A stretch of DNA of 64,000 nucleotides from Bacteroidales bacterium (GCA_015061145.1 SUXD01000008.1:1-64000), one strand, 5' to 3'; counted from the first letter of the stretch, positions 1 to 11,091 are shown. Translations and numbers: made by a program. The notes: generated by a model not told the origin, from the sequence alone.

Positions 1-477
1 ATTGCCCAAAGCATTGCCGTGACCGCCGAAAAGAAGGAGAATATGCTTTTCTCGGAGCCCGTTTTATTCAACAAGCAAGTGGTAGTCGTCCGCAAAGAGC
101 ATTGCCCGAACGATGTGACAGAACTGGCCAGAAAAACGGTCTATGCTTGCAACGGTTCTCCTGCCGTCATCCGGCTCGAAAATCTTTCTGAAGATATCGG
201 CGACAGCATTTTTATTGTCGAAAGCGATCTGGGCGAAGAGGAATTGATAGAAAAAGTCCGCAGCGAAGAAATCGATTATTTTGTTTGCGACTCACGAACG
301 GCAAATCTTTATGCCGATTCGCTGCTTTCGTGCGAAACAGTTGTAGGCTTCTCGCAGTCTGAAAGTTGGGCGTTCCGCAAGAAATCGCCGCATCTGAAAG
401 AGCTGTTCGACCATTTTATGCACACCTTCAAGACAACACACGAATACCAGGATTTATACAACAAATATTACAAATGA
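1..477 (+). CDS. Periplasmic solute-binding (family 3) domain protein, 5' end outside window
   Basis: The frame is open from base 1, so the true start lies upstream; the GTG at base 19 is internal. The visible 158 residues resemble the second half of a family 3 extracellular solute-binding domain, as in the N-terminal part of MltF-type proteins, with the typical stretch AVTAEKKENMLFSEP followed by a beta strand (VVVVRK). The end (YQDLYNKYYK) is typical of such domains and no lytic transglycosylase domain follows. It probably binds a small ligand or cell-wall fragment in the periplasm. Its stop overlaps the start of the next gene (ATGA type), so the two are co-transcribed. Family assignment is by pattern recognition. 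Confidence 0.6.
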   Translation: MAQSIAVTAEKKENMLFSEPVLFNKQVVVVRKEHCPNDVTELARKTVYACNGSPAVIRLENLSEDIGDSIFIVESDLGEEELIEKVRSEEIDYFVCDSRTANLYADSLLSCETVVGFSQSESWAFRKKSPHLKELFDHFMHTFKTTHEYQDLYNKYYK

Positions 478-950
478 ATGTAGCTCCCCTTTCCAAAATC
501 AAGAAGGAACTGGAATTGTATCATCCTTCGGTTTTGCAACAGCTGCTCGTCCGTCTCATGAAATACAAGAAAGAGAATAAGGAGCTGATCAATTACCTCA
601 TATATATGGCGGATGACGAGCCACAGTTTCTTAAAGAAATAAAGCAGGAAATGGATGCGGAATTCGCCGAAATAAAGAAATCACATTGGTTCGCCGCCAA
701 AAAGCGTATTCAAAAGATAGTCCGCACCAATAGCAAATACATCCGTTTCTCAGCCGACGAACGCACCGAGACGGAAATTCGGCTTTATTTCTGCAAAAAG
801 ATGCGTGAACTGCCCCAAACACTGCTTAAACAACGCGTCATAGCCGCTATTTTCATCCGTCAGCTGGACTATTTGCGCAAAAGCATCAGCCAACTGCACG
901 AAGACCTCCAGTACGACTACAATGCCGAGCTGGAGAAAATCATGAAATGA
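474..950 (+). CDS. Conserved helical hypothetical protein
   Basis: A 158-residue, charged, mostly alpha-helical protein without signal peptide or membrane segment. The frame is open further upstream, but ATG 474 is preferred because it overlaps the stop of the preceding gene by four bases, a classic translational coupling. I do not recognise the family; the pairing with a solute-binding protein is the only clue to function. The gene ends one base before the stop of the convergent gene at 952, leaving no room for a terminator between them. Confidence 0.6.
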   Translation: MNVAPLSKIKKELELYHPSVLQQLLVRLMKYKKENKELINYLIYMADDEPQFLKEIKQEMDAEFAEIKKSHWFAAKKRIQKIVRTNSKYIRFSADERTETEIRLYFCKKMRELPQTLLKQRVIAAIFIRQLDYLRKSISQLHEDLQYDYNAELEKIMK

Positions 951-951
951 T

Positions 952-3528
952 TCAGAAACTGAATGCGCTATTTGTAACCTGCGATGGCTGCATCGCTTTT
1001 TTTGCGTTGTCCTTCCGTTTTTTTATCTCCACCGCTTCAAAATAATGCGGTTCTATTTTCAAGGCTTCGTCTATCATTTGTACGGCTGCATCAGGCTGAT
1101 TCACACGGTCGAAGAACATCGAGCGTATAACGAACAGTTCGGCGTCGCTGTTTATCTCTTGCAGGTAGTTCAGCAAATAGTTGGCATTGCCGAGCTGGTT
1201 ACGCTGCAGCTCTAAGCGGGCATACACTTTGTATATTCCATAATAGTTCGATTGTATCTCCATCGCTTTTTTCAGCAGTTCTTCAGCCTTCGCGTAATCG
1301 TTCTTAAAGCAGTAGATGTCGGCCAGCAAGGTGATGACATCTATTCTCTGCTGATTTTGCGTGAGAATCTCCAGACACATGGCTTCGGCGTTGTCCCATT
1401 GCTTGCATGCCATGAAAATCTTGGCGATAAGCACTTTTGTCTGCTCTTCATTCGACGATTTTCTTGTAATGACAAATTCTGCATCTTCAAACGACTCTTT
1501 GTATATGCCCATCTTGTAGCGATACATGGCACGCAGATAGTGCGCATCAGTCGAAAGGTTATTTTCGTCCATCATGGTTTTTATGCACTTGCGGGTGTTT
1601 TCGTAATCCCCCGTCTGCAGACTGCTGTTGCCGTAAAAGAAAAGTGTTTCCGACGATGTCGGGTACAATTTCAGCGATTGCTCGGCACATTCCTTCACCT
1701 TTTCGTGATTTCCAATGATGTAATAGGCTCTTTCCAATTCTGTCCACACTTCGCTGTTGTTCGGATGTTTTTTCAGATATTCCTCAAAAACAGGAATTGC
1801 TTTGCTCGCTTGCTTGTCTTTCATCAGAGCGAATCCCTCCAATTCCGACTTGTCCCCTCGCTTCAAAAGACAACCGATCGCCTTGCCGTCCACTTTGGGG
1901 ACAAGAACAGCGTCTTCGGGCGGGAAAAAGCCGTTCTGCAATTGAAAACGATTGATGTAAACTGCTGCAAATGCCGCATAATCCCAATTTTTTGAGTATT
2001 TTTCATAAAAACGGGTGTAGATGATTTTCACTTTCGGCTCTTTTCTGAAATAGTGCGCCATAATGTTGCTATGGTTTGTAGCCACAACAATTGTGTCCGA
2101 GAGGTCGGCATTGCGCTTAATCCAGTCGGCTTGTTCTTTCAGCGAATTGTAGTAATAGTCTGTCTCATAATCGCCGTATGTGCCTTTCATGCCACCTGCC
2201 AATTCGTTAAAATACACATACTCGTATGGGTGATTCATCGCATAATGACGCACAGGAAGCATCAGCAAAGCCACAAATGCGACAATCGCAGTCCACTTCA
2301 CATATTTCTGATGCGCAACAATCAGTTTGCTCCAGAAAAATGCCGCCAATATCACCATCGACGGGAATACGAACAAAAGATGACGAATGCCGCCATAGAG
2401 GTTTGAGTGCTTATATACGACATAACATACGGGAAACACGCATGTAAACAGCAGAAATACCGAAAGTATGTCGAATTTTCTTTTTGCTGTGGCATAAATC
2501 ATAAAACCAAAGAATCCGGCAAGCGTCACGAGCGGAGTCGAAATCATGATAAATTTAGGCGCATAGTTGGCCGGCAACATATTCGACATCATTTGTTTGC
2601 CTTCGAAAATGGTTTTCAGGCCGGTGTCAATCTTTGTGAATATCTTTAACGATTCGAAAATGGCTGTCGTAGGCTTTTGCAATGCCCAAGGCCACAGCAC
2701 TACTGATATGGCATAACCAAACACGAAAATTCCCGCCATTATGGCGAGCATACGGCCGATGTCGGCGCGGTTGTCAAACACATGCCACCAGTTTTTGCGA
2801 TAGCGTCGCAGGTAGTACAAAGCGGCGTAAAGCAACATCATCGGGAATAGCAGCAAGCCGCCCGAACGTGCGCCAAGACAAAGAAAGATGCCTGCCAGAA
2901 CGCCGATAAAGTATTTTATTTTGAATTTTGGGAAAAAGTCGAAAAAGCGGACGAAATAGTACAGCGACGCAATATATCCAACTGCAAACGGTATGTCTTT
3001 CAGATTGTTCATCGAATGCCCGAAAAAGCGCGGAGTGAAAAACATCAGCACCATGGCAATAAGTCCGCACCATGCGCCGCCCAAACGGAATGCGAACAGT
3101 CCGGCTATAATTATGCCGAATGCGCCTATCAGCGCGCAGCATACATGCCGAAAAGCATACACATCGTCAATATGCAGCCAGTTGGAGAGGTATTTGATGA
3201 CCACTTGCACCTCGTTGCCGTACAGATGCAATTTTGTCTGCGGCTGATCCAGCGCTTCCTTGCTGTTTCCCGCAAAATAGTCGATGACATAGGTAGAATG
3301 GCGGTCGTCGATAAATTCGTCGCCAGAAATGCCGAATTTCAGGCTCATGAGCGGCATTGCCACCAGGCAAATCAATCCGAAAGCCAACATTCCCCACAAG
3401 GCAATACGATTTTTTTTGTCGCTCTTGAGGTCATGAATAAAATCGGGTGCTTCGTATTCGTAGCGGGTTTCTGCTGAAGATTTGACTTCTTTTGTCTCTC
3501 TCTGGGTGGTTTGTTTATTTTGTTTCAT
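952..3528 (-). CDS. GT-C family membrane glycosyltransferase with C-terminal TPR repeats
   Basis: 858 residues. After a charged cytoplasmic N-terminus, the first membrane helix (about residues 43-65) is followed by an acidic loop SGDEFIDD, as in the PMT/ArnT (GT39/GT83) type of lipid-linked sugar transferases where an acidic pair near the first loop is catalytic. About ten more hydrophobic helices follow to residue 430, then a soluble part, and from about residue 590 several TPR-like helical pairs. Inferred role: transfer of a sugar from a polyprenyl-phosphate donor at the outer face of the inner membrane, with TPRs for partner binding. It overlaps the upstream FAD enzyme by 14 bases and forms an operon with it and a GtrA-type protein. 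Confidence 0.7.
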   Translation of the reverse strand: MKQNKQTTQRETKEVKSSAETRYEYEAPDFIHDLKSDKKNRIALWGMLAFGLICLVAMPLMSLKFGISGDEFIDDRHSTYVIDYFAGNSKEALDQPQTKLHLYGNEVQVVIKYLSNWLHIDDVYAFRHVCCALIGAFGIIIAGLFAFRLGGAWCGLIAMVLMFFTPRFFGHSMNNLKDIPFAVGYIASLYYFVRFFDFFPKFKIKYFIGVLAGIFLCLGARSGGLLLFPMMLLYAALYYLRRYRKNWWHVFDNRADIGRMLAIMAGIFVFGYAISVVLWPWALQKPTTAIFESLKIFTKIDTGLKTIFEGKQMMSNMLPANYAPKFIMISTPLVTLAGFFGFMIYATAKRKFDILSVFLLFTCVFPVCYVVYKHSNLYGGIRHLLFVFPSMVILAAFFWSKLIVAHQKYVKWTAIVAFVALLMLPVRHYAMNHPYEYVYFNELAGGMKGTYGDYETDYYYNSLKEQADWIKRNADLSDTIVVATNHSNIMAHYFRKEPKVKIIYTRFYEKYSKNWDYAAFAAVYINRFQLQNGFFPPEDAVLVPKVDGKAIGCLLKRGDKSELEGFALMKDKQASKAIPVFEEYLKKHPNNSEVWTELERAYYIIGNHEKVKECAEQSLKLYPTSSETLFFYGNSSLQTGDYENTRKCIKTMMDENNLSTDAHYLRAMYRYKMGIYKESFEDAEFVITRKSSNEEQTKVLIAKIFMACKQWDNAEAMCLEILTQNQQRIDVITLLADIYCFKNDYAKAEELLKKAMEIQSNYYGIYKVYARLELQRNQLGNANYLLNYLQEINSDAELFVIRSMFFDRVNQPDAAVQMIDEALKIEPHYFEAVEIKKRKDNAKKAMQPSQVTNSAFSF

Positions 3529-5074
3529 GGTATTCTTCTTCTGTATTTACATTCCAGATATTGTGTTTTGTCTTTATTCCGTTCTTAATGTTATCTACAG
3601 CCTCCATCGCCGTCAGCATCGAGTGGTCCATATTGTTGTAGCGGTGCTGCCCGTTTCGTCCGATACAGTACAGGTTTTCGATGGTGTCGAGATACGAGAT
3701 GACCTCTGGCAGTTGATAGTACGACCCGAAATAAGCAGGATATGCCTTTTTCATTTTCACTTGTGTGGCATCCAATACATCTTCTTTTTTCAACAGGTCA
3801 ATTTTTTCGAGCTCCTCTATCGCCATATCGACAAACGCGTCTTGTGGCATATTCCACATTTCGTCGCCTTCGGTGCAGAAATATTCCAGTCCGATAAACA
3901 TCGTGTTGTTGTAGTCGGCAACCATGTATGGCGACCAGTTGTTGAACACTTGCAGACGCCCGATTTTCACATCCCGCTCTTGAATATACACCCAAGTGTC
4001 GGGTATGCGCTGGTTGTAAGTCTTTATTTTTGTCAGGTTTCTGATGCTCAATTTATTGATGAGCAGTCCAACGGTTATAAAATCACGATAAGGCAGCGTT
4101 TCGGCTGTCTCCTTTATTTTTTGCGGCACTTCTGCGCCAATAATAGAAGGTATCAAGTCTTTGATGGGCATAGATGAAAACAGGTAGTCGCAAGCAATGC
4201 GCTCTGTTTTGCCATCTTTTAGCACTTCAACTGCAACTGCGGTTCCGTTTTCCAGAATGATGCTTTTCACAGGAGCGTTCATTAGTATTTCGCCGCCCAT
4301 TTCTTCTATCTTTTCCGCTACTGTTTCCCAAAGCTGTCCAGGTCCAAATTTTGGATAAACGAACTGTTCAATCAGCGAAGTCTCCCCTTTTTTCGGGTCA
4401 TTTCCTTTCCCGAATGTCTTTTTCAGCAACTCACGCAGAATGACAAGTACCGAAAGTCCTTTAACGCGCTGCGTACCCCAATCGGCACCCAGTTTAGAAG
4501 GATGAACGCCCCACACTTTCTGTGTGTAGTCCTCAAAAAACATCTTATACAGCGGTTTGCCGAATCTGTTGATATAAAAATCCTCCAGCGATTTCTCTTT
4601 CCGCTTAAACACAACGGAATACAAATATCCGAATGCCGCTTGCATTGTTCGTACAACACCCATATTCGCAAAGGTTTCCCATTTGAGCGAGATGGGATAA
4701 TCAAAGAATTTGCGGAGATAAAAAATGCGTGATACGCGTTCGCGTACCAGCATCACTTTGTCGTCTGTTTCGGGATTCGGACCGCCAGCATTCAACTGCT
4801 TATTTTTTCCGAGTATTTTGTCATCGTATGCGGGAGCGCCTTGCAACGGCATTATCTCATCCCAAAAGTCGATCACCCTCTCGTTTTTCGAGAAAAAACG
4901 GTGTCCGCCTATGTCCATACGGTTTCCTTTGTAATTGACGGTGCGCGAAATGCCGCCTATCATATCCGAACTTTCGAACACTATGGGTTGAACATCAGTG
5001 TTTTTCAACAATTCGTATGCCGCAGTAAGTCCTGCAGGACCAGCGCCTATGATAACAGCCTTTTTTTTCATCAC
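3515..5074 (-). CDS. FAD-dependent oxidoreductase, amine-oxidase/UDP-galactopyranose mutase-like
   Basis: 519 residues. The N-terminus has the dinucleotide-binding fingerprint [16 protein letters not shown] and an acidic residue (FES) ending the second strand, followed by GGISRTV and IGGHRFF, as in the protoporphyrinogen-oxidase/UDP-galactopyranose-mutase-like group. The C-terminus has the second FAD motif ([18 protein letters not shown]). Homologues commonly sit beside GtrA proteins and polyprenyl-linked glycosyltransferases, as here. The substrate is unknown; a sugar or polyprenyl-linked intermediate is an inference from context. It overlaps both neighbours (4 bases upstream, 14 downstream). 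Confidence 0.75.
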   Translation of the reverse strand: MMKKKAVIIGAGPAGLTAAYELLKNTDVQPIVFESSDMIGGISRTVNYKGNRMDIGGHRFFSKNERVIDFWDEIMPLQGAPAYDDKILGKNKQLNAGGPNPETDDKVMLVRERVSRIFYLRKFFDYPISLKWETFANMGVVRTMQAAFGYLYSVVFKRKEKSLEDFYINRFGKPLYKMFFEDYTQKVWGVHPSKLGADWGTQRVKGLSVLVILRELLKKTFGKGNDPKKGETSLIEQFVYPKFGPGQLWETVAEKIEEMGGEILMNAPVKSIILENGTAVAVEVLKDGKTERIACDYLFSSMPIKDLIPSIIGAEVPQKIKETAETLPYRDFITVGLLINKLSIRNLTKIKTYNQRIPDTWVYIQERDVKIGRLQVFNNWSPYMVADYNNTMFIGLEYFCTEGDEMWNMPQDAFVDMAIEELEKIDLLKKEDVLDATQVKMKKAYPAYFGSYYQLPEVISYLDTIENLYCIGRNGQHRYNNMDHSMLTAMEAVDNIKNGIKTKHNIWNVNTEEEYHETK

Positions 5075-5496
5075 TTCTCTGGTTTGTTAAACAATATCAA
5101 TTTGCGCGCTCCAAAATTCCATATAAGCACAATAAAGGCGGAAATTAATTTCGATATCAGATAGTTGATGTCGGCCACATCCGTAAACAAATACATGACG
5201 ATATTGTTCAATGCCAAACCGACAATTCCGATGACTGCAAATATTATGAACTCCAAACTGCGCCTACTGATGCTACGCTCAGAGAAAACCCAATATATAC
5301 TCAGCATATAGTTGACCGTCAGTCCTATAATGAATGAAATGGTGGCTGATAACAGATAATGCAGATGGGCGAACTCGGTAAGCGCATACAACATGCCATA
5401 GTCAACCATAAAGGCAAGGCCCCCCACTATCACATATTTTGAGAACTGCTCAATCAGTGTGTTCCCAGTCAAGTATCGATGCAGTTTATCGAACAT
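5071..5496 (-). CDS. GtrA-like membrane protein
   Basis: 141 residues with four hydrophobic helices (roughly 18-38, 45-65, 80-100, 112-130) and the family-typical opening [20 protein letters not shown]. GtrA family proteins are small inner-membrane proteins thought to help flip or present polyprenyl-phosphate sugars. It is the first gene of the operon 5496-952 and shares ATGA with the FAD enzyme. A GtrB-type glycosyltransferase that could be its partner lies far away at 42454-43389; whether they cooperate cannot be told. Confidence 0.85.
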   Translation of the reverse strand: MFDKLHRYLTGNTLIEQFSKYVIVGGLAFMVDYGMLYALTEFAHLHYLLSATISFIIGLTVNYMLSIYWVFSERSISRRSLEFIIFAVIGIVGLALNNIVMYLFTDVADINYLISKLISAFIVLIWNFGARKLILFNKPEK

Positions 5497-5507
5497 CCTT
5501 TATTACC

Positions 5508-5543
5508 AAAAGACAAAAGTAGTTTTTTCAAACTACTTTTGTC
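5508..5543 (-). terminator. Strong hairpin terminator after glyA
   Basis: Bases 5512-5525 and 5530-5543 form a perfect 14-bp inverted repeat with a four-base loop (GAAA on the minus strand), followed on the minus strand by TTTT. It lies 30 bases past the glyA stop and just before the gtrA-like start, so it would end glyA transcripts, and it may also act as a barrier or attenuator upstream of the operon at 5496. Confidence 0.8.
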
Positions 5544-5573
5544 AGATTGTATTATGTTGTGAAATCGAAAAAA

Positions 5574-6851
5574 TCAATATGCGAACAATGGATATTGAGC
5601 CATCATTTCGTTCACTTGATTTTTCACCGCCTTGATGGTGCCTTCTTCTGGATTGCAAAGCACTTTGTCAATCAAATCTACAATCAGTTTTATTTCGTTT
5701 TCTTTTACGCCGCGTGTAGTGATGGCTGGTGTACCGAAACGAAGACCTGAAGTCTGGAATGCGCTTCGGGTATCGAAAGGAACCATATTCATATTTGTAG
5801 TAATGTCAGCAGCCACAAGTGCAGTTTCTGCCATTTTTCCAGTCAATTCGGGGAATTTAGGACGAAGGTCAATCAACATTGAGTGATTGTCGGTACCACC
5901 AGAAATTACAGCATAACCTTTGTCAACAAAACATTGAGCCATGCAAGCGGCATTTTTCTTCACCTGTTTCTGATATTCTACAAATGACGGCGTAAGCGCT
6001 TCGCCGAATGCGACAGCTTTAGCTGCAATCACATGTTCAAGCGGACCGCCCTGCATTCCTGGGAATACTGCAGAGTTTATCAGTTGTCCCATAGTTTTTG
6101 TAACGCCTTTCGGTGTTTTCTTGCCCCATGGGTTTTCAAAGTCTTTTCCAATGAGGATGATACCGCCACGAGGGCCACGCAATGTCTTGTGAGTGGTAGA
6201 TGTTACGATGTGCGCATATTTCACAGGGTTGTTCAGCAGTCCTGCAGCAATAAGTCCTGCTGGGTGTGCCATGTCTATCATCAAAATGGCGCCGATTTTG
6301 TCGGCAATGGCACGCATGCGCTCGTAATCCCATTCGCGGCTGTAAGCCGAACCGCCGCCGATAATCAATTTCGGCTTTTCTTTCAGTGCGATGCGCTCCA
6401 TTTCGTCGTAATCAACACGACCGGTCTCTTTGTTCAAGAAATAAGGAACGGGCTTGTAAATCAAACCAGAAGTGTTCACTAACGAACCATGAGAAAGGTG
6501 TCCGCCGTGGTTCAGGTCCAATCCCATAAACTTGTCGCCCGGATTAAGAATAGAAAGAAGTACGGCGCCGTTGGCTTGTGCACCCGAGTGCGGTTGAACA
6601 TTGGCAAATTCTGCGCCATAGAGTTTCTTCAAGCGTTCAATGGCCAAGGTTTCAATCTCGTCCACCACTTCGCATCCGCCGTAATGACGTTTGCCGGGGT
6701 ATCCTTCAGCATATTTGTTTGTACAATAGGAGCCCATGGCTTCCATTACTTGTTCGCTTACGAAGTTTTCTGACGCAATCAGTTCCACTCCTCGCAATTG
6801 TCTCTGATGTTCTTTTTCGATTAAATCAAAGATTTTTGAATCTCTTTCCAT
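5574..6851 (-). CDS. glyA: Serine hydroxymethyltransferase
   Basis: 425 residues, full length for the family. It converts serine and tetrahydrofolate to glycine and 5,10-methylene-tetrahydrofolate in the cytoplasm. Visible signatures are LIASENF near residue 25, [13 protein letters not shown] near 48-59, and the pyridoxal-phosphate site with the Schiff-base lysine at about residue 222 in [14 protein letters not shown]. It is a single-gene unit with its own promoter (6881-6911) and terminator (5508-5543). Confidence 0.97.
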   Translation of the reverse strand: MERDSKIFDLIEKEHQRQLRGVELIASENFVSEQVMEAMGSYCTNKYAEGYPGKRHYGGCEVVDEIETLAIERLKKLYGAEFANVQPHSGAQANGAVLLSILNPGDKFMGLDLNHGGHLSHGSLVNTSGLIYKPVPYFLNKETGRVDYDEMERIALKEKPKLIIGGGSAYSREWDYERMRAIADKIGAILMIDMAHPAGLIAAGLLNNPVKYAHIVTSTTHKTLRGPRGGIILIGKDFENPWGKKTPKGVTKTMGQLINSAVFPGMQGGPLEHVIAAKAVAFGEALTPSFVEYQKQVKKNAACMAQCFVDKGYAVISGGTDNHSMLIDLRPKFPELTGKMAETALVAADITTNMNMVPFDTRSAFQTSGLRFGTPAITTRGVKENEIKLIVDLIDKVLCNPEEGTIKAVKNQVNEMMAQYPLFAY

Positions 6852-6880
6852 TATATGTTTTTTTTGTTAAAATTCTTTCG

Positions 6881-6911
6881 CAAAGATAACGACAATTTTT
6901 GAAATATTAAA
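6881..6911 (-). promoter_or_regulatory. Bacteroidetes-type promoter of glyA
   Basis: On the minus strand TATCTTTG (bases 6888-6881) matches the TAnnTTTG -7 box; 19 bases upstream lies TTTA (6911-6908), a three-of-four match to the -33 TTTG. The -7 box is about 30 bases before the glyA ATG. Confidence 0.5.
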
Positions 6912-6915
6912 CGTT

Positions 6916-7165
6916 GTTTCTGATTTATCTCACTGCGTTCGATGAACGTTGTTTCGAATTTGAAAATTTGAAGATTTGACAATTTGAAAATTGCGTCAGT
7001 GTCAACGTCTGAGTCAGAGTTTATTATTAATTGTTAATTATTTGTTAGCGTCGAATTAATTGGAAATTAAGTAATTGGATTATTAGAAATTATTTCCGTC
7101 AGCGTCAAAGTCATTGTCCATTGTCAATTATCCATTATCAATTATCAATTGAAGTATTCTCGCTT
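6916..7165. repeat. Word-like intergenic repeat mosaic, block 1 (between glyA and gapA)
   Basis: This gap contains no gene. It is made of short degenerate words: GTTCGATGAACGTTG, repeated AATTTGAAAATTTGAAGATTTG-type words, GTC-hexamers (GTCAGTGTCAACGTCTGAG), AATTAATTGGAAATTAAG and ATTATCAATT words. The part 6916-7080 is nearly identical, in the same orientation, to 59183-59350 in the polysaccharide locus. It holds no spacers or palindromes of the CRISPR kind. Confidence 0.75.
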
Positions 7166-7171
7166 CTGCAT

Positions 7172-7204
7172 AAAAAAAGAGTGCCCGAATCGCTTCGAGC
7201 ACTC
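7172..7204 (-). terminator. Terminator of gapA
   Basis: On the minus strand a GC-rich stem starts GAGTGCTCGAA (7204 downwards), pairs with TTCGGGCACTC (to 7179, one mismatch), and is followed by seven T (7178-7172). It is a textbook intrinsic terminator about 40 bases past the gapA stop. Confidence 0.9.
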
Positions 7205-7242
7205 CCCCATTTAAACAACAAATAAAATTATGAAAAAACCTA

Positions 7243-8262
<1,020 letters not shown>

Positions 8263-8273
8263 TTAAAACTGTG

Positions 8274-8304
8274 CAAAGATAAATCTTTTGTTTTTCTTTT
8301 CAAA
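8274..8304 (-). promoter_or_regulatory. Promoter of gapA, near-consensus Bacteroidetes type
   Basis: On the minus strand TTTG (8304-8301), a 19-base spacer and TATCTTTG (8281-8274) match the TTTG-N19-TAnnTTTG consensus exactly. The -7 box is 33 bases before the gapA ATG, as expected for a highly expressed glycolytic gene. Confidence 0.75.
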
Positions 8305-8307
8305 AAA

Positions 8308-8754
8308 TTAGAACACAAATGTAATGTTCGGGAATTGTTTTTTAAGCGCCTCCTGCTTTTCTGCAGTAATTTCTTGCATATCCTGCAATTTAATCACTTT
8401 CAGATTGGGCATTTCATTCAAGAAATCAGGAAGTTTTTTCAAATAGTGGTTGCCCGACAAATCGAGGCATTCCAGCTTTTGCAATTCTTTGAAATTTTCG
8501 GGAATTGAAGCCACTCTGTTGAACGACACATTCAGGTAAGTGACATTTGTAGCTTTCATCACGCAATCAGGAATTGTTGTGAGTTTTGGCTGCTGCATCG
8601 ACAAGTCAATCATTGTGGAATTGGAGTCAATTTCTGACGCTTCTGTCGTGATAAGATAGAAGTCCACATTTTGACAACACATTTTTTCTATGTTTTGCGC
8701 ATTGGTCGCAAACATCAATGCGAAAAACGAACAGAATAAGATAATTTTTTTCAT
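8308..8754 (-). CDS. Secreted leucine-rich-repeat protein
   Basis: 148 residues from the preferred ATG at 8754; the frame is open 27 codons further, but this start places a clean signal peptide (MKKIILFCSFFALMFATNAQ) at the N-terminus. The rest carries about three leucine-rich repeats of the type VTYLNVSFNRVASIPENF, LECLDLSGNHYLKKLPDF and LKVIKL. It is probably periplasmic or exported, binding a protein or other partner. A possible -7 box TATATTTG lies at 8788-8781. The function is unknown; such short LRR proteins are common in Bacteroidales. Confidence 0.75.
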   Translation of the reverse strand: MKKIILFCSFFALMFATNAQNIEKMCCQNVDFYLITTEASEIDSNSTMIDLSMQQPKLTTIPDCVMKATNVTYLNVSFNRVASIPENFKELQKLECLDLSGNHYLKKLPDFLNEMPNLKVIKLQDMQEITAEKQEALKKQFPNITFVF

Positions 8755-8819
8755 AATCGTTTTACTTTTTTTTGTTTGCGCAAATATAAATATTTTATTT
8801 GAGAAAATTATTTTTGGCG

Positions 8820-8861
8820 AAAAAAAACGACGCAAAGAATAAAAATCTCATCCTTTGCGCC
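8820..8861 (-). terminator. Terminator of the calycin-like gene
   Basis: On the minus strand GGCGCAAAGGAT (8861 downwards) pairs with ATTCTTTGCGTC (to 8829), followed by eight T (8827-8820). It lies about 70 bases past the stop of the gene at 8931. The AT-rich 8862-8930 holds nothing else I can name. Confidence 0.8.
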
Positions 8862-8930
8862 ATCTGATATTTTAATTGTATTAAAACTGTTTTAAATTAT
8901 ATTAATTTATTTTCGGGACAACAGCGTTCT

Positions 8931-9539
8931 TTATTTTCCGATAATCACCTTTTTGCCGTCGATGATATACACCACTCCACTCTGGGGATGTGCCACCTTA
9001 TGTCCTGTCAGATCATAAACTCCTTTAAGCGAGTTGTCCGACGCATCTGCTGCGATATCTTCAATGCCTGTCGGCACAAAGTATGCGGCATCGGTCAGTA
9101 TGTATGTCACAGGAAACGGCATTTTTCCGTATTTAAATACGGCTGTAAGATTGAAAAATTTGTCGGCATGCGTATATGTGCCACTGAACGAAGAACCGGT
9201 TATTGTCTTTTCTTCTCCGTTCACCAGAACAGTCTCCTCAAATGTCTGCTCTTCAAAATCGGCATTACGAGTACTTATGTCGTATGTGAATGTCACTCCA
9301 TGAATGGTGAATGACGGGATGACCAAGCCGTTATAATCAATGGATGGCAGCGTGATGTCGGCATCACTGGCGCTGTTCATTTTGAACTGGATGGTATCCG
9401 ATTCGTGTTCCACCCACGATTGTTCCATTCCCGCTACGCCATACTCGGCCTTTCCTGCAAAGTTCATGACACTGTGCTGCGCCATTGCTGTTGCGCTCAT
9501 TATTATTGCAAGCGCACCTGAAAGTAAAGTTTTTCTCAT
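8931..9539 (-). CDS. Secreted calycin-like domain protein
   Basis: 202 residues. A signal peptide (MRKTLLSGALAIIMSATAMA) precedes a beta-rich domain of the Bacteroidales calycin-like family (barrel-like strands, FAGKAEYGVAG at the start, SGTYTHADKFFNLTAVF in the middle). The last 35 residues (GVYDLTGHKVAH ... VVYIIDGKKVIIGK) resemble the short C-terminal module found on many secreted Bacteroidales proteins, possibly a surface-targeting signal. Ligand unknown. A possible -7 box TAATTTTG lies at 9577-9570. Confidence 0.65.
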   Translation of the reverse strand: MRKTLLSGALAIIMSATAMAQHSVMNFAGKAEYGVAGMEQSWVEHESDTIQFKMNSASDADITLPSIDYNGLVIPSFTIHGVTFTYDISTRNADFEEQTFEETVLVNGEEKTITGSSFSGTYTHADKFFNLTAVFKYGKMPFPVTYILTDAAYFVPTGIEDIAADASDNSLKGVYDLTGHKVAHPQSGVVYIIDGKKVIIGK

Positions 9540-9682
9540 GTCAGTTGTTTTTTAGTTTGTTTTCAGCGGCAAAATTACTGCGGCAAATCATTCTTTGCAA
9601 TCCTCATTTTTGAGGATATTTTTGTCAGCGTTTGGTGACCCTGGCAAAATAACACGTACAAGACGATTGACATCCAAGCAGA

Positions 9683-9711
9683 CTTCAGTCAGACTCTCGT
9701 CATGACTGAAG
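9683..9711. repeat. Inverted repeat downstream of panE
   Basis: CTTCAGTCA (9683-9691) and TGACTGAAG (9703-9711) form a perfect 9-bp stem with an 11-base loop, 20-50 bases past the panE stop. No T-run follows on the minus strand, so a terminator role is uncertain. The rest of 9540-9733 shows no gene. Confidence 0.45.
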
Positions 9712-9733
9712 AATCTTAGCGTAAGCGAAAACT

Positions 9734-10666
9734 TTAGTTGCCATGTGACGGTTTTTGGGGTGAACTGGCCTCCAGGAAGCGTAGTTCTGCCTCCAACATC
9801 TCCAGTTTCGGCATGGGGCAACCTGCCTCGCGTACCATTTCCAAGGGACGGGTGTAGAGATAGTATATCTCCATAGGACGGTGGAAGTCGTAGTCCAATC
9901 GCATAGAGGGTGAATAAGGCGTCATTGCATCGGTGGTCTCTATCATCTTATCTACAAAAGCAGCGTCCAGGTTCTTCACGCCCATGTGCTGGGCGGCATT
10001 GACTACCTCCATCATCTGCTCGCGAATCAGTTGTCGGGTGGACTTGTTCTTCAGCAGTTGGTCGGTCTGTGTATGCAGGGCTACCGTCATGCCATTAAAC
10101 GGCATGTTCCAAACGGCCTTCTTCCATCGTGCCTCATAATATTCCACCAGTCCCGTTTCGATACCCGCCTGACGGAACTCATCTACGACAGCTTGCATCT
10201 GTGCCTTGTCGCGGCAGGAGTAGTTGGCCAAATTGATGCTGCCATAACACTGGTGATTGACAAGGCCTGGCTCAGTCTTTGCAGAACAGATAAATGCCAG
10301 TCCTGCGGCCAATTGCACGTTTGGAAACATCTTCTGCACATCCTCTTCCACCCCGATGCCGTTTTGAATGAGCACCACCATCGTATGGTCATGGAGCAAT
10401 GGCGGCAGCAATGACGGCAGTTTGTCGTTGTTGACAGACTTCAGACAGACAAGCACTACGTCGCACGGCGGCATGTCTTCGGTATGAAGATAGGCATTGA
10501 CATTTGCCAAATGGAACGAGCCGTCGCAGGAATCGACCTGCAAGCCGTGTTGTCTGACATATTCATAGTCGCTGCGCAGCAGGAAATGCACATCTTGTCC
10601 TGCATAAGCCAGTTTGGCTCCATAATATCCGCCAATAGCACCTGTACCAATGATTCCGTATCTCAT
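9734..10666 (-). CDS. panE: 2-dehydropantoate 2-reductase (ketopantoate reductase)
   Basis: 310 residues. It reduces ketopantoate to pantoate with NADPH in pantothenate and CoA synthesis. The N-terminal Rossmann motif is IIGTGAIGGYYGAKLA; the family motifs LVCLKSVNN, LIQNGIGVEE and the helix RWKKAVWNMPFNGMT (with the catalytic lysine) are all visible. Length and domain order are normal. It stands alone, with a possible -7 box at 10724-10717. Confidence 0.9.
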   Translation of the reverse strand: MRYGIIGTGAIGGYYGAKLAYAGQDVHFLLRSDYEYVRQHGLQVDSCDGSFHLANVNAYLHTEDMPPCDVVLVCLKSVNNDKLPSLLPPLLHDHTMVVLIQNGIGVEEDVQKMFPNVQLAAGLAFICSAKTEPGLVNHQCYGSINLANYSCRDKAQMQAVVDEFRQAGIETGLVEYYEARWKKAVWNMPFNGMTVALHTQTDQLLKNKSTRQLIREQMMEVVNAAQHMGVKNLDAAFVDKMIETTDAMTPYSPSMRLDYDFHRPMEIYYLYTRPLEMVREAGCPMPKLEMLEAELRFLEASSPQKPSHGN

Positions 10667-10716
10667 AATGCCAATGTTATTCTCCTAAATAACTTAAAAA
10701 TCCGAATATTGGTCGC

Positions 10717-10724
10717 AAAGATAC
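10717..10724 (-). promoter_or_regulatory. Possible -7 box of panE
   Basis: TATCTTTG on the minus strand (10724-10717), about 50 bases before the panE ATG, matches TAnnTTTG. No clear -33 TTTG at the right distance was seen, so this is a weaker call than that for gapA. Confidence 0.4.
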
Positions 10725-10872
10725 GGATATTTCATCAATTCGGACTGTTTTTGTGCCAATATTAAATGTATTTAGCTGCAATGACAGCTTCCGACAAACG
10801 GGTTATAGCAGTTTGTTTTTCTGCGCAGAAAATTCTCACATTATAGAGTTAATTTTGTGCAATAGACTTTGT

Positions 10873-11091
10873 TAATCACTTTCCGACGCAGAAGTTACTA
10901 TCTGCAAATATAAGTAGCTGATAATTAGTGTAAATGCCTTTGTTTTGGGGTGTCTAAAGTGACTCCGAGGGACGGTGGGGGGACGCAAAATAGGCAAAAA
11001 TCTGCAAAATGGATTTTCCAGTTCTTTGCACGTTTACACTTTTTAACGCAGATTTTTGCACATTCTTGCAATCGCTGTAAGCGAGCAAGGA
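10873..11091 (+). repeat. Imperfect direct repeat, left copy, with terminal hairpin
   Basis: This block and 13558-13834 share, in the same order and orientation: AATCACTTTCC-ACGCAGAA, ATCTGCAAATATAA, a G-rich segment starting TTTTGG, a GCAA-AATCTGC-AATG segment, and TTTTTGCACATTCTTGCA-TCGCTGT-AAGCGAG. Each ends in a hairpin around TCGCT/AGCGA; here CTTGC-AA-TCGCT-GTA-AGCGA-GCAAG. The outer stem differs between copies but pairing is kept. The repeats flank the island genes at 11502-13364. No ORF in 10667-11501 looks real. Confidence 0.6.

Noticed and set aside
1252..1995. Long plus-strand open frame inside the GT-C/TPR gene
   Set aside because: Antisense shadow of a convincing coding frame; its residues show no domain and are rich in His/Phe/Cys as expected for a reversed frame.
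3482..4177. Plus-strand open frame opposite the FAD oxidoreductase
   Set aside because: Antisense shadow; the minus-strand gene has full FAD motifs over the same bases.
7021..7165. Promoter of an unseen gene between glyA and gapA
   Set aside because: AT-rich words produce chance TTTG and TA-rich boxes; no gene starts there on either strand.
9588..9821. Minus-strand frame at the 3' end of panE
   Set aside because: Overlaps panE in another frame, no recognisable protein, and crosses an inverted repeat.
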